Under the pieces are notes generated by a model. That model ran no database searches. It saw nothing but the letters and a program-made list of their open reading frames with translations, and was not told the origin of the DNA. A stretch of DNA of 46,109 bases, taken from Anaerolineales bacterium (GTDB lineage Bacteria > Chloroflexota > Anaerolineae > Anaerolineales > UBA11579). The translations under genes were made by a program, and so were the position numbers. Location: assembly GCA_025450445.1 (NCBI GenBank), contig JANWHN010000015.1, positions 1 through 46,109 of the forward strand. The letters run 5' to 3'. Below are positions 26,222 to 35,005 of this stretch, one piece after another (position 1 is the stretch's first letter; each line of letters opens with the position of its first letter).

Positions 26222-27448
26222 TTACAACGGCCAAATCTCAACTTGTGAACCAGATTTTAATTCTTTGACGCCGGCAGGCACAATCATCAATGCATCGGCT
26301 TGGACTAACGAATAAAGATTACCTGAACCCTGATGGCCTGTCAAATAAACCTCCACACCGTCCTTAACATGGACGCGCAAATAGCTTTCACGTCCATCGG
26401 ATTCAATACGTTCGGTTAAAGTGCCGAGAACTGAATGGCGCTGCCAATTTTTTACACCAGCCATTTTTTGGAGGGCGGGACGTACAAATACTTCGAAGCC
26501 AACGAATGCGGATGCTGGATTGCCTGGAAGCCCAATGTAGGGAATTTTGCGATAGCTGCCAAACGCGAAAGGCCGGCCGGGGCGCATGTTAACCTTCCAA
26601 AAATCCATTTCGCCGCGGCTGGTAACAGCCTCGCGCAAGTAGTCGAATGCGCCGACGCTTACGCCAGCCGACGAAATGATGAGCTGGGCGCCGGAATCGA
26701 TAGCGCGGTCGAGATGTGCTTGAGCATCGGCGAGAGTGTCGCGGGCGACGCCGAGCAAGATCGGGTCCGCCCCACAGCTTTTAACCAACGCCGCCAGCAT
26801 GTGCGAATTTGTTTCGCGAATCTTGCCAGGCGTAAGCGGTTGATCAACGCCAAGCAATTCGTCGCCAGAAGAGAAGATGGCGACGCGCGGTTTCTTGTAC
26901 ACCTTAATATCGGCTTTAGCTTGCATGGCGAGGAGTGCGAGATCCTGCGGGGTTAAGCATTTACCTGGCTCAAGCAATACATCGCCTTTGCGAAAATCTT
27001 GCCCCGCAGGACGCACGTACGCGCCGGATTTGAGCGGAGCGCGCACCTCAACTTGAGCCGGGAGCGGAGCGCCGGGCTGAGCTCCTGGGGCATCGGTATC
27101 CTCAACAGGAACGACCGCATCGGCGCCAGCCGGCATCGCCGCTCCGGTCATGATGCGCATGGCCTCGTCCTTACCAAGTATCCGATCAATGAAAGCGCCA
27201 GCCGGAATATCGCCGACTACTTTTAGCGTTTTCGGTTTTCCTTGCCCCGCCCCATTCAAATCACCGGCTCGGATAGCGAAGCCATCCATGCTTGAATTAT
27301 CGAACCGCGGGGAATCGGATTCAGCGATCAATTGCTCAGCAAAAACGCGGTCGCCAGCTTCTGATAGCGAAACAGATTCCTTACCAGTAACCGGCAAAGC
27401 TTTAAGCAAACGCTCGCGAGCTTCGGAGACGCTCAGCATCGAGATCAA
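26222..27448 (-). CDS. moeA: Molybdopterin molybdenumtransferase
   Basis: FDNSSMDGFAIRAGD, IMTGAAMPAGADAVVPVEDT, ISSAGVSVGAFD, GLPGNPASAFVGFEVFVRP motifs. Confidence 0.95.
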   Translation of the reverse strand: MISMLSVSEARERLLKALPVTGKESVSLSEAGDRVFAEQLIAESDSPRFDNSSMDGFAIRAGDLNGAGQGKPKTLKVVGDIPAGAFIDRILGKDEAMRIMTGAAMPAGADAVVPVEDTDAPGAQPGAPLPAQVEVRAPLKSGAYVRPAGQDFRKGDVLLEPGKCLTPQDLALLAMQAKADIKVYKKPRVAIFSSGDELLGVDQPLTPGKIRETNSHMLAALVKSCGADPILLGVARDTLADAQAHLDRAIDSGAQLIISSAGVSVGAFDYLREAVTSRGEMDFWKVNMRPGRPFAFGSYRKIPYIGLPGNPASAFVGFEVFVRPALQKMAGVKNWQRHSVLGTLTERIESDGRESYLRVHVKDGVEVYLTGHQGSGNLYSLVQADALMIVPAGVKELKSGSQVEIWPL

Positions 27449-29646
27449 CCTGGTCGCACACGGCGTGCCTCGAGGACGTTCGGGAGGCTCTCGACGCGGG
27501 TTAGCACGCGGCTCAATTGACCAATATTGTCTACGTTAAGAATTAGGTCGAAGGTGGCTTCGTTGCTTGGATCAACGTCAACTTTTACCTGGCTCATGCT
27601 AATGCCCTCGTCCGCGATCACGGTGGAGACGTCTCGCATCAGACCGCCACGGTCGAACGCCAATATGCGCACGGCAACGGGATAAGTGTTTTTTGCCTCG
27701 CCCCAAGAAACCTGCACCAAGCGCTCTTTATCCTTGACTCGCAAGACGTTAGGACAATCCTTGCGGTGAATGGTGGCGCCGCGGCCGCGCGTGATGTAGC
27801 CAACAATCTCGTCTCCAGGGACGGGTTTGCAGCACTTGCCAAAGCTTGTTAGCAGGCCTTTTACGCCTACGACGCTGATCGTATCATCGCCGACCTTGAT
27901 CTCTTTGCGAGGTGCAACGATTTCAGCAAATTTCTGATCACGATCGCCGAGGTTGAGCCGCGAGATTAACCGACTAACCGAAACATCCCCGGTCCCAATA
28001 TCCTCGTAAAGCTGCTCGGCGTTCTTTAATCCGGAATCCTTTGCTAACTTGTCGATATCCAGATCGGCCAGGCTCAGCCTGCGCAGCTCGCGCTCTAGCT
28101 GGGCACGGCCGCTGGTTACGTTTTGCTCCTCGTGCTGGCGTTTGAACCAAGCACGTACTTTCGAACGAGCCCGTTCGCTGTTAACCAGGCGCAAATTAGG
28201 GTTAAGCCAGTCGCGGCTCGGCCCGCCGCGTTTGGTGGTCAAAATCTCAACCTGGTCCCCGGTTTTCAGTTGATGATCCAACGAAACCAGCTTGCCGTTC
28301 ACTTTGGCGCCGCGGCAGCGGTGGCCAACATCTGTATGGACATGATAGGCGAAGTCGAGTGGAGTGGCGCCCGTGGGCAAATCGATTATGTCGCCGCGCG
28401 GAGTGAAGGTGTACACCCGATCGCTGAAAACATCGGTCTTCATCGTGTCGACGAAATCGCCCGCGTCGTCCACGTCCTGCATCCAATCCATCAGCTGGCG
28501 TAACCAGACCACGCGGCGCTCGTATTCCTTGTCTTGAGGCTTGCCTTCCTTATAAAGCCAGTGGGCTGCGATGCCGTACTCCGCGTTCTCATGCATTTCT
28601 TTCGTACGGATCTGGACTTCGAGCGGACGGCCATCGTCGAAGATCACCGCCGTATGCAGGGATTGATAGAAATTGTCCTTGGGAGCGGCGATGTAGTCAT
28701 CAAACTCACCCGGCACCGGACGCCAGTGCGTGTGGATCAGGCCGAGGACTTGGTAACAAGTTGGGATATCGTCGACGATGATGCGCACGGCGCGCACGTC
28801 GGTGACATTGTCGAATGCCACACCCTTTCGCTGCATCTTTGAATAAATTGAGTAAATGTGTTTGGGTCTACCTGAAATTTCCCCCTTGATGCCATCTTGA
28901 GCTAGTAATGCTTCCAGCCGCTTATCGATCTGTTCGACCTGCTTCTCCCGTTCGGAGCGGCGTTCGGCGAGATTGGCTGCGATCTGCTTATAGGTCTCCG
29001 GATCCGAATGCCGAAAAGCCAGATCTTCGAGCTCCCATTTAAGTTGCCAGATACCCAGGCGGTTGGCCAAAGGTGCAAAAATATCGAGAGTTTGTTTGGC
29101 GATGCGGGTACGCTTTTCCTCAGGCAAATAGCCGAGGGTGCGCATGTTGTGCAAACGATCTGCTAGCTTGATCAGCACCACACGCACATCCTCGCCCATA
29201 GCGAGGAAAGTCTTGCGCAGAGTCTCAGACGCCATATCGGCGCTGCGGCTGCGGTTTTCTTCGTCCCCGTCTTCGGCATTGAGTTTGCGTTTGCCTTTGC
29301 GCCCCCCGCCCGTCATACGCGAGACGCGCGGGAGCTGGCTCAGCTTGGTAACGCCGTCGACCAGCTTAGCGATCTCATCGCCAAATTCGGCCTGCAAATC
29401 GGCCAGGGTGACGCTGGTGTCTTCGACTGTGTCGTGCAGCAGGCCAGCGGCTACTACGACTGGGGGCACGTGCATTTCGGCCAGGATGATGGAGACGGCA
29501 AGGCAATGGTTGATATAGGGCTCGCCAGAGACGCGCTTTTGGCCCTTGTGCGCCTTGGCGGCAAAGCGATAGGCTCGCTCGAGCAATTCCTGATCGGCGG
29601 GCGTGTAACGCTGAGGAAGAACCTCAATGAGGCTGGTCAGCTCCAT
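27445..29646 (-). CDS. rel: Bifunctional (p)ppGpp synthetase/hydrolase RelA/SpoT
   Basis: HD region HCLAVSIILAEM...GLLHDTVEDTSVT; synthetase RAVRIIVDDIPTCYQVLGLIHTHWRPVPGEFDDYIAAPKDNFYQSLHT; TGS; ACT. Confidence 0.96.
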   Translation of the reverse strand: MELTSLIEVLPQRYTPADQELLERAYRFAAKAHKGQKRVSGEPYINHCLAVSIILAEMHVPPVVVAAGLLHDTVEDTSVTLADLQAEFGDEIAKLVDGVTKLSQLPRVSRMTGGGRKGKRKLNAEDGDEENRSRSADMASETLRKTFLAMGEDVRVVLIKLADRLHNMRTLGYLPEEKRTRIAKQTLDIFAPLANRLGIWQLKWELEDLAFRHSDPETYKQIAANLAERRSEREKQVEQIDKRLEALLAQDGIKGEISGRPKHIYSIYSKMQRKGVAFDNVTDVRAVRIIVDDIPTCYQVLGLIHTHWRPVPGEFDDYIAAPKDNFYQSLHTAVIFDDGRPLEVQIRTKEMHENAEYGIAAHWLYKEGKPQDKEYERRVVWLRQLMDWMQDVDDAGDFVDTMKTDVFSDRVYTFTPRGDIIDLPTGATPLDFAYHVHTDVGHRCRGAKVNGKLVSLDHQLKTGDQVEILTTKRGGPSRDWLNPNLRLVNSERARSKVRAWFKRQHEEQNVTSGRAQLERELRRLSLADLDIDKLAKDSGLKNAEQLYEDIGTGDVSVSRLISRLNLGDRDQKFAEIVAPRKEIKVGDDTISVVGVKGLLTSFGKCCKPVPGDEIVGYITRGRGATIHRKDCPNVLRVKDKERLVQVSWGEAKNTYPVAVRILAFDRGGLMRDVSTVIADEGISMSQVKVDVDPSNEATFDLILNVDNIGQLSRVLTRVESLPNVLEARRVRPG

Positions 29647-29709
29647 TTTGATTAGTATACAACTGCGAAACTGCGATTGTCTTTGCTCAACTCCAGGTTT
29701 AGCCGCGCA

Positions 29710-29738
29710 TTGACCTGATTAATTGCGGATGGTAAACT
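29710..29738 (+). promoter_or_regulatory. Sigma-70-type promoter of tRNA-Asp
   Basis: TTGACC-N17-TAAACT, 12 bp upstream of the tRNA. Confidence 0.75.
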
Positions 29739-29750
29739 CGGCGGGTTACT

Positions 29751-29826
29751 GGTCTCGTGGTGTAGCCTGGCTTAACACGCTGCCCTGTCAAGGCAGAGAT
29801 CGCGGGTTCAAATCCCGTCGAGACCG
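29751..29826 (+). tRNA. tRNA-Asp (GTC anticodon; CCA not encoded)
   Basis: GGTCTCGTGGTGTAGCCTGGCTTAACACGCTGCCCTGTCAAGGCAGAGATCGCGGGTTCAAATCCCGTCGAGACCG; acceptor pairs, loop CTGTCAA. Confidence 0.95.
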
Positions 29827-29837
29827 CTGAGCAAAGC

Positions 29838-29866
29838 AAAATCCCGGCAAGCCCCGGGATTTTTTG
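29838..29866 (+). terminator. Intrinsic terminator after tRNA-Asp
   Basis: AAATCCCGGcaagcCCCGGGATTTTTT. Confidence 0.8.
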
Positions 29867-29869
29867 TTA

Positions 29870-30622
29870 CTAGTCTTTAGCCAGCCACGCTAAATATTCT
29901 TTAAAGTTAGCGACCCAGTAAGTGTAGGAATGGTCACCATCAGTAAACACAGATTCATAATCAACTCCCCAGCCGTCGAGGATAGCTGTAAAGATCTGAG
30001 CACGTTCAAGCATGTATGGGTCAGCGAAGCCCGTGTTGAAAAAGAAACTAGGTTGCTGGGATGCAGGTATTGCGTCCAGCCAAATCTGAATCTGCTGTTC
30101 TTCGCCCGCGATTGCACCACTTCCAAACAAGGCGGCGCTGGCGAACATATCTGGATGCTGAAGGGCGAGCCGATATGCGGGCGCTCCACCCTGTGAAGCC
30201 CCGGCAAGGGCACGGTGTTGGCGTTCTGCGAGCACCCGATAGTTGGCTTCGATGTAAGGCAAGACTCGCAGCAAGAAATTCTCGCCCTGCATGTCATTGT
30301 CAGTGTTATCTAAGCCGATAAGGATAAGGGGCGAGATCTCGCCTGAAAGAATCAGGTTGTCGGCGAGTTCGGCAACACCTGCGTTGAACGAATCGCTGGG
30401 TCCGCCGCTGCGTCCGGGGAATAAGTAGATAGCTGGATACAAGCGTTGGGGCTCATCCGCATAACAAGGCGGCAGATAAATTGTGAAGCGATGCGCTAGG
30501 CCGTTCTCGTTTTCAACACGAGCGGACTCGAGTATGCCGGGTTGATCGCAATGAACATCGCGACTCAAGACCTGATCTTGACAACCGGTTAGGAGCAACA
30601 CTAGAAGCAACAATCGCTTCAT
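29870..30622 (-). CDS. Putative lipoprotein alpha/beta-hydrolase (enterochelin esterase-like)
   Basis: LLLVLLLTGC lipobox; FTIYLPPCY, ALAGASQGGAPAYRLAL nucleophile elbow; FTDGDHSYTYWVANFKEYLAWL His region. Confidence 0.85.
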   Translation of the reverse strand: MKRLLLLVLLLTGCQDQVLSRDVHCDQPGILESARVENENGLAHRFTIYLPPCYADEPQRLYPAIYLFPGRSGGPSDSFNAGVAELADNLILSGEISPLILIGLDNTDNDMQGENFLLRVLPYIEANYRVLAERQHRALAGASQGGAPAYRLALQHPDMFASAALFGSGAIAGEEQQIQIWLDAIPASQQPSFFFNTGFADPYMLERAQIFTAILDGWGVDYESVFTDGDHSYTYWVANFKEYLAWLAKD

Positions 30623-30650
30623 TGATGCAGTTTAGCATGCAGGCTGAATG

Positions 30651-30656
30651 TATAAT
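30651..30656 (+). promoter_or_regulatory. Perfect -10 (TATAAT) 11 bp before the GcvT-like ATG
   Basis: TATAATTCCCGCGCCCCATG; no convincing -35 at standard spacing. Confidence 0.5.
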
Positions 30657-30667
30657 TCCCGCGCCCC

Positions 30668-31870
30668 ATGCCCATCCCAAGCCCATTACACAGCCGCACC
30701 GCCCCACTGTGCATTACACAAGAGTGGCGCGATTGGTCGGGCTATCTTGCAGCGATCACGTATCAGCCCGCGCACGAGGTTGAATATTACGCTGTGCGCA
30801 ACGCGGCCGGGCTGCTGGATGTTTCGCCACTGTACAAATACGAAGTGACAGGCCCCGACGCACTGCGACTGGTGAACCGGGTCATGACGCGAGACATTGC
30901 CAAATGCCGTGTTGGGCAGGTGATGTATTCGCCGTGGTGCGATGAAGATGGCAAGGTGATCGATGATGGCACGATTGCACGGCTGGGTGAGCAACACTTC
31001 CGATTGACCGCCGCTGATCCGAATTTGCGATGGTTCCAAGATGTTGGGTACGGGATGGACGCGGACGTACGCGATGTATCGACCCAATTGGCTGCGCTAG
31101 CACTGCAAGGACCAAACAGTCTGCCGATCCTGAAGATTCTTTTCAAAGAGGCCAAGCTCGACGCGCTGAAGTATTACTACTTGCTCCAAAGCGAATTCAA
31201 TGGCACCCCAATTACGATCACGCGAACGGGGTACACCGGCGACCGCGGTTACGAGCTGTGGATCGCTCCTGACAAAGCGGCCCCATTGTGGGACAGGGTG
31301 ATGGAGGCCGGCAAAAGTTACGGAATTATTCCGTTTGGTTTGGCGGCGCTAGACATTTTGCGGGTAGAGGCCGGATTGCTATTGATCGAGGTGGATTACA
31401 CCTCCTCGCAGCACGCAAAAATTCCCGCGCAAAAATCCTCACCGTATGAGATTGGGCTGGGCTGGGCGGCCGACCTAAGCAAGGATGAATTCATCGGGCA
31501 GCGGGCTTTGCAAGCGGAGAAAAAAGCTGGCTCCCCGCGCAGCTTTGTCGGCCTCGAGGTCGACTGGAAAGATCTAGATCGTTTGTATGGCGCGGTCAAT
31601 CTGCCGCCGCAGGTAGCGGGCCGCGCTAGCCGGATCGCAGTGCCGCTGTACGCGAACGGCAAACATGTGGGCCAAGCGACCAGCATGGTCTTCTCCCCGA
31701 TTTTGAAAAAGTATGTGGCGCTGGCAACCGTTGAGAGTAGCTATGCACAAATGGGCAAGGAAATAGAGTTCGAGGTCACCGTTGAGTATGTGCGCGTTCG
31801 AGCTAAAGCAAAGGTGACCAAGTCGCTTTTCTACGAACCGCCACAAAAGAAGTCGGTCGCGCGTGGCTGA
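30668..31870 (+). CDS. Aminomethyltransferase-like (GcvT family, folate-binding) protein
   Basis: EYYAVRNAAGLLDVSPLYKYEVTGPDALRLVNRVMTRDI, ITITRTGYTGDRGYELWI, GLAALDILRVEAGLLLIEVDY; conserved GcvT pattern. Confidence 0.88.
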   Translation: MPIPSPLHSRTAPLCITQEWRDWSGYLAAITYQPAHEVEYYAVRNAAGLLDVSPLYKYEVTGPDALRLVNRVMTRDIAKCRVGQVMYSPWCDEDGKVIDDGTIARLGEQHFRLTAADPNLRWFQDVGYGMDADVRDVSTQLAALALQGPNSLPILKILFKEAKLDALKYYYLLQSEFNGTPITITRTGYTGDRGYELWIAPDKAAPLWDRVMEAGKSYGIIPFGLAALDILRVEAGLLLIEVDYTSSQHAKIPAQKSSPYEIGLGWAADLSKDEFIGQRALQAEKKAGSPRSFVGLEVDWKDLDRLYGAVNLPPQVAGRASRIAVPLYANGKHVGQATSMVFSPILKKYVALATVESSYAQMGKEIEFEVTVEYVRVRAKAKVTKSLFYEPPQKKSVARG

Positions 31871-33452
31871 GACCAAGCGCTACGACGCGATCGTCATCGG
31901 CGGCGGGCACAACGGGCTGGTGAACGCAGCTTACCTGGCAAAGGCCGGGCTAAGCGTCCTGCTTCTAGAGCAGCGCCCGATGGTGGGCGGCGCCACGGTG
32001 AGCGAAGAGATCTATCCTGGCTTCAAATTCACCGTGTTCTCCTACGTAGTCAGTTTGCTGCGCCCGGAGATCATCCGCGAACTCGAACTGCCGCGGCATG
32101 GCTTAGCCATCCTGCCACTCGAATCGACGATCACTCCTCTGCCCGGCGGCGACTACATTTACCGCGGAACCGATCCGCACGAAACCTTCCGCAATATCCA
32201 GCGCTTCTCGCCGCGGGATGCAGAGGCGTATCGCGAATATGGTCACGCTATGTACCAAATGGCCAAGGCGGTCAAATATATTCTTAGTATCCGCCCACCT
32301 GACCCGACCTCACTTCATCCGAGAGAGTTGATGGCGCTGCTCAAGCTAGGGAAGCATTTCCTCAACTTGGATGAGCAACACATGTACACGCTAGCCAAGT
32401 TAATGACAATGAGCTCGGCTGATTTTCTGGAGGAGTGGTTCGAGTTCGATCCGCTAGTCGCCACACTTTCGGCGAGTGGGATCATCGGAACGTTCTTAGG
32501 ACCGCGCTCGCCGGGTAGCGCTTATGTGTTGCTCCACCATTACATGGGCGAGATTGACGGCGTGTTTCGCGCCTGGGGCTTTGCCAAGGGCGGGACGGGT
32601 GGCGTGGCAGAAGCGATCGCCAGCTCTGCGCAAGAGCTCGGCGTTGAGATCCGCACGAACGCGAAGGTTGCCAAGGTCGCGACCCGCAATGGACGCGCCA
32701 CCGGTGTGGTTTTGGAAAACGGAGATGAGTTCGAAGCCAAGCAGGTCGTGTCCAGTTTGGACCCGAAGCTCACCTTTTTGAAATTATTGGATCCAAAAGA
32801 GTTACCTAGTGACTTGGTTGGGTCAATTAGTAAATTTGAAACACAAGGTTCGTCGGGCAAAGTCAACCTGGCGCTGGATGCACTGCCGGATCTGGCCTGC
32901 CTGCCAGGCGAGGGCGTGCATTTGAAAGGCGCGATCTCGATCAGCCCAAGTGTGGCTTACATCGAGCGTGCATACGACCAGGCCAAGTACGGGCAGTTCT
33001 CAGAGAAGCCCTACATCGACATCATCATTCCCTCGATGATCGATCCGCAGATGGCGCCGCCGGGCAAGCATGTGATGAGCTGCTTTGTGCAATATGCGCC
33101 CTATCATCTTCGTGAAAGCGACTGGGAGGACCAGCGAGAAGCTTTTGGCGACGCGGTGGTCAACACGCTGAGCGAATACATCCCCAATCTAAAAAACATT
33201 ATTTTGAATCGGCAGGTCTTGAGCCCGTGGGATATCGAACAGAAGATCGGCTTGAGTGGTGGGAATATTTTCCAGGGTGAGCTGAGCCTGAGCCAGCTTT
33301 TCTTTTTGCGCCCCAGCCCGGGTTACGCCCAATATCGCACCCCAATCCGCGGCTATTACCAATGCGGCTCCGGCACGCACCCCGGCGGCGGCATCACCGG
33401 GGCGCCGGGACGACTAGCCGCGTTTGAAGTCTTGAAAGACGCGCGCAAATGA
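31863..33452 (+). CDS. FAD-dependent oxidoreductase, phytoene desaturase/PYROXD2-like (copy 1)
   Basis: N-terminal Rossmann YDAIVIGGGHNGLVNAAYLAKAGLSVLLLEQRPMVGGATVSEE; C-terminal GYYQCGSGTHPGGGITGAPGRLAA. GTG start overlaps the upstream gene by 8 nt. Confidence 0.9.
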   Translation: MAETKRYDAIVIGGGHNGLVNAAYLAKAGLSVLLLEQRPMVGGATVSEEIYPGFKFTVFSYVVSLLRPEIIRELELPRHGLAILPLESTITPLPGGDYIYRGTDPHETFRNIQRFSPRDAEAYREYGHAMYQMAKAVKYILSIRPPDPTSLHPRELMALLKLGKHFLNLDEQHMYTLAKLMTMSSADFLEEWFEFDPLVATLSASGIIGTFLGPRSPGSAYVLLHHYMGEIDGVFRAWGFAKGGTGGVAEAIASSAQELGVEIRTNAKVAKVATRNGRATGVVLENGDEFEAKQVVSSLDPKLTFLKLLDPKELPSDLVGSISKFETQGSSGKVNLALDALPDLACLPGEGVHLKGAISISPSVAYIERAYDQAKYGQFSEKPYIDIIIPSMIDPQMAPPGKHVMSCFVQYAPYHLRESDWEDQREAFGDAVVNTLSEYIPNLKNIILNRQVLSPWDIEQKIGLSGGNIFQGELSLSQLFFLRPSPGYAQYRTPIRGYYQCGSGTHPGGGITGAPGRLAAFEVLKDARK

Positions 33453-35005
33453 CGGATTTCGATTTCATTGTCATTGGCGGCGGGCACAACGGCTTGACCG
33501 CAGCGGCCTGGCTAGCGAAGGCAGGGCGCAGAGTGCTGGTGCTGGAGAAACGAGCGACCTTGGGTGGTGTTGCTGCGACTGAAGAATTGGTTCCGGGGTT
33601 TCATTTCAATATCGGCGCACCGGATGCGAGATTGTTGTCGCCTGCTGTGCTCGATGGGCTTGATCTCAAGAAGCACGGACTGGAATTTATAGAGAGTGAA
33701 ATTGCGGCTTTTGCGCCGCAAGCCGACGGCCGCGGGCTGACGCTGTGGAACGGCGCGGAAAAAAACGCCAGCGAGATCAGCAGATTTTCCAAAGACGACC
33801 AGGCTTGGAAAGAATATTCTCGGCAAACCTCGCGCTTCGCCGGAGTGCTAGCAAAAATGGCCTGCTTGCGCCCGCCGACGATCAAAAATAATCCGCTCGG
33901 GCTGATGCTTGCCTGGGGACGGCTAGCGCTGCAGGTGCGCGCCCTTGGTGGACGCGACATGATGCAATTTATGCGCGTGCTGCCTATGAGCGGATATCAA
34001 TACTTGAACGAACATTTTGAGACCGAGGCGCTCAAGGGTCTGCTTTCGGTGCCGGGCGTAACCGGATCAACGCAAGGACCGCGGGCAAGCGGCACTGGGT
34101 TTATGTTGTTCTACCAACAGATGGGTGCCGCCCGCCAGGTTAGTGGTGGCGTTGGCCAGGTCAGCGCGGCGCTTGCCAAGGCTGCGCAAGCGCGTGGAGC
34201 ACAAGTAAGAACGAGCATTGGAGTAAAAAGGATTCTTAGCGAACGTGGTCGGGGCATTGGGGTTGAGCTGGATAGCGGCGAACAGATTAGCGCCAAAGCA
34301 GTTTTGTCAAACGCGGATCCGCGCACAACCTTCATGGACTTGCTTGGCGCCCCGCAGCTCGAGCCGCGCATCGTGCGCCGCTTGCGCGGCCTGAAGCTGC
34401 GCGGCAGCACGGCAACGGTGCATCTGGCTCTCAGCGGCCTCCCCGATTTCCCCGCGGCTGGCGGTGACCAAGCGCGGTTAACCGGCGATATCGTAATTTG
34501 CCCCAGCCTTGATTACGCAGAGAAGGCATTCGACGACGCCAAGCATGGGCGCATTTCTGCGTATCCGATCCTGATAGCGCGCATCCCCAGCTTGCTTGAC
34601 CCAAGATTGGCTCCGACCGGCCAGCATACGATGTCAATTATTTTCCGATATGCGCCTTACAAGCTTGCGGAAAGCAATTGGGACGCTGAACGCGAGCGGT
34701 TGGGCGATTTGGCCGTTGAAACAATGGCGAAGTACGCCCCGAACTTGAAATCACTGATCTTAAATCGACGCGTGATCACGCCGCTGGATTACGAACGCGA
34801 ATACGGACTCGCCGAAGGCAGCGAGATGCACGGGCAGATGGGCTTGGATCAGTTGCTGTTGCAGCGTCCGGTGCCAGGCTTTGTGGGCTACCGTAGCCCT
34901 GTGGACGGCTTGTACCTGTGCGGTGCGGGTGCGCACCCCGGTGGCGGAGTTACAGGCCTGCCAGGGTTGAACGCAGCCAAGCAGGCGCTAAAAGAAATTC
35001 GTTAA
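33449..35005 (+). CDS. FAD-dependent oxidoreductase, phytoene desaturase/PYROXD2-like (copy 2)
   Basis: FDFIVIGGGHNGLTAAAWLAKAGRRVLVLEKRATLGGVAATEE; GLYLCGAGAHPGGGVTGLPGLNAAKQAL; ATGA overlap with copy 1. Confidence 0.9.
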   Translation: MTDFDFIVIGGGHNGLTAAAWLAKAGRRVLVLEKRATLGGVAATEELVPGFHFNIGAPDARLLSPAVLDGLDLKKHGLEFIESEIAAFAPQADGRGLTLWNGAEKNASEISRFSKDDQAWKEYSRQTSRFAGVLAKMACLRPPTIKNNPLGLMLAWGRLALQVRALGGRDMMQFMRVLPMSGYQYLNEHFETEALKGLLSVPGVTGSTQGPRASGTGFMLFYQQMGAARQVSGGVGQVSAALAKAAQARGAQVRTSIGVKRILSERGRGIGVELDSGEQISAKAVLSNADPRTTFMDLLGAPQLEPRIVRRLRGLKLRGSTATVHLALSGLPDFPAAGGDQARLTGDIVICPSLDYAEKAFDDAKHGRISAYPILIARIPSLLDPRLAPTGQHTMSIIFRYAPYKLAESNWDAERERLGDLAVETMAKYAPNLKSLILNRRVITPLDYEREYGLAEGSEMHGQMGLDQLLLQRPVPGFVGYRSPVDGLYLCGAGAHPGGGVTGLPGLNAAKQALKEIR

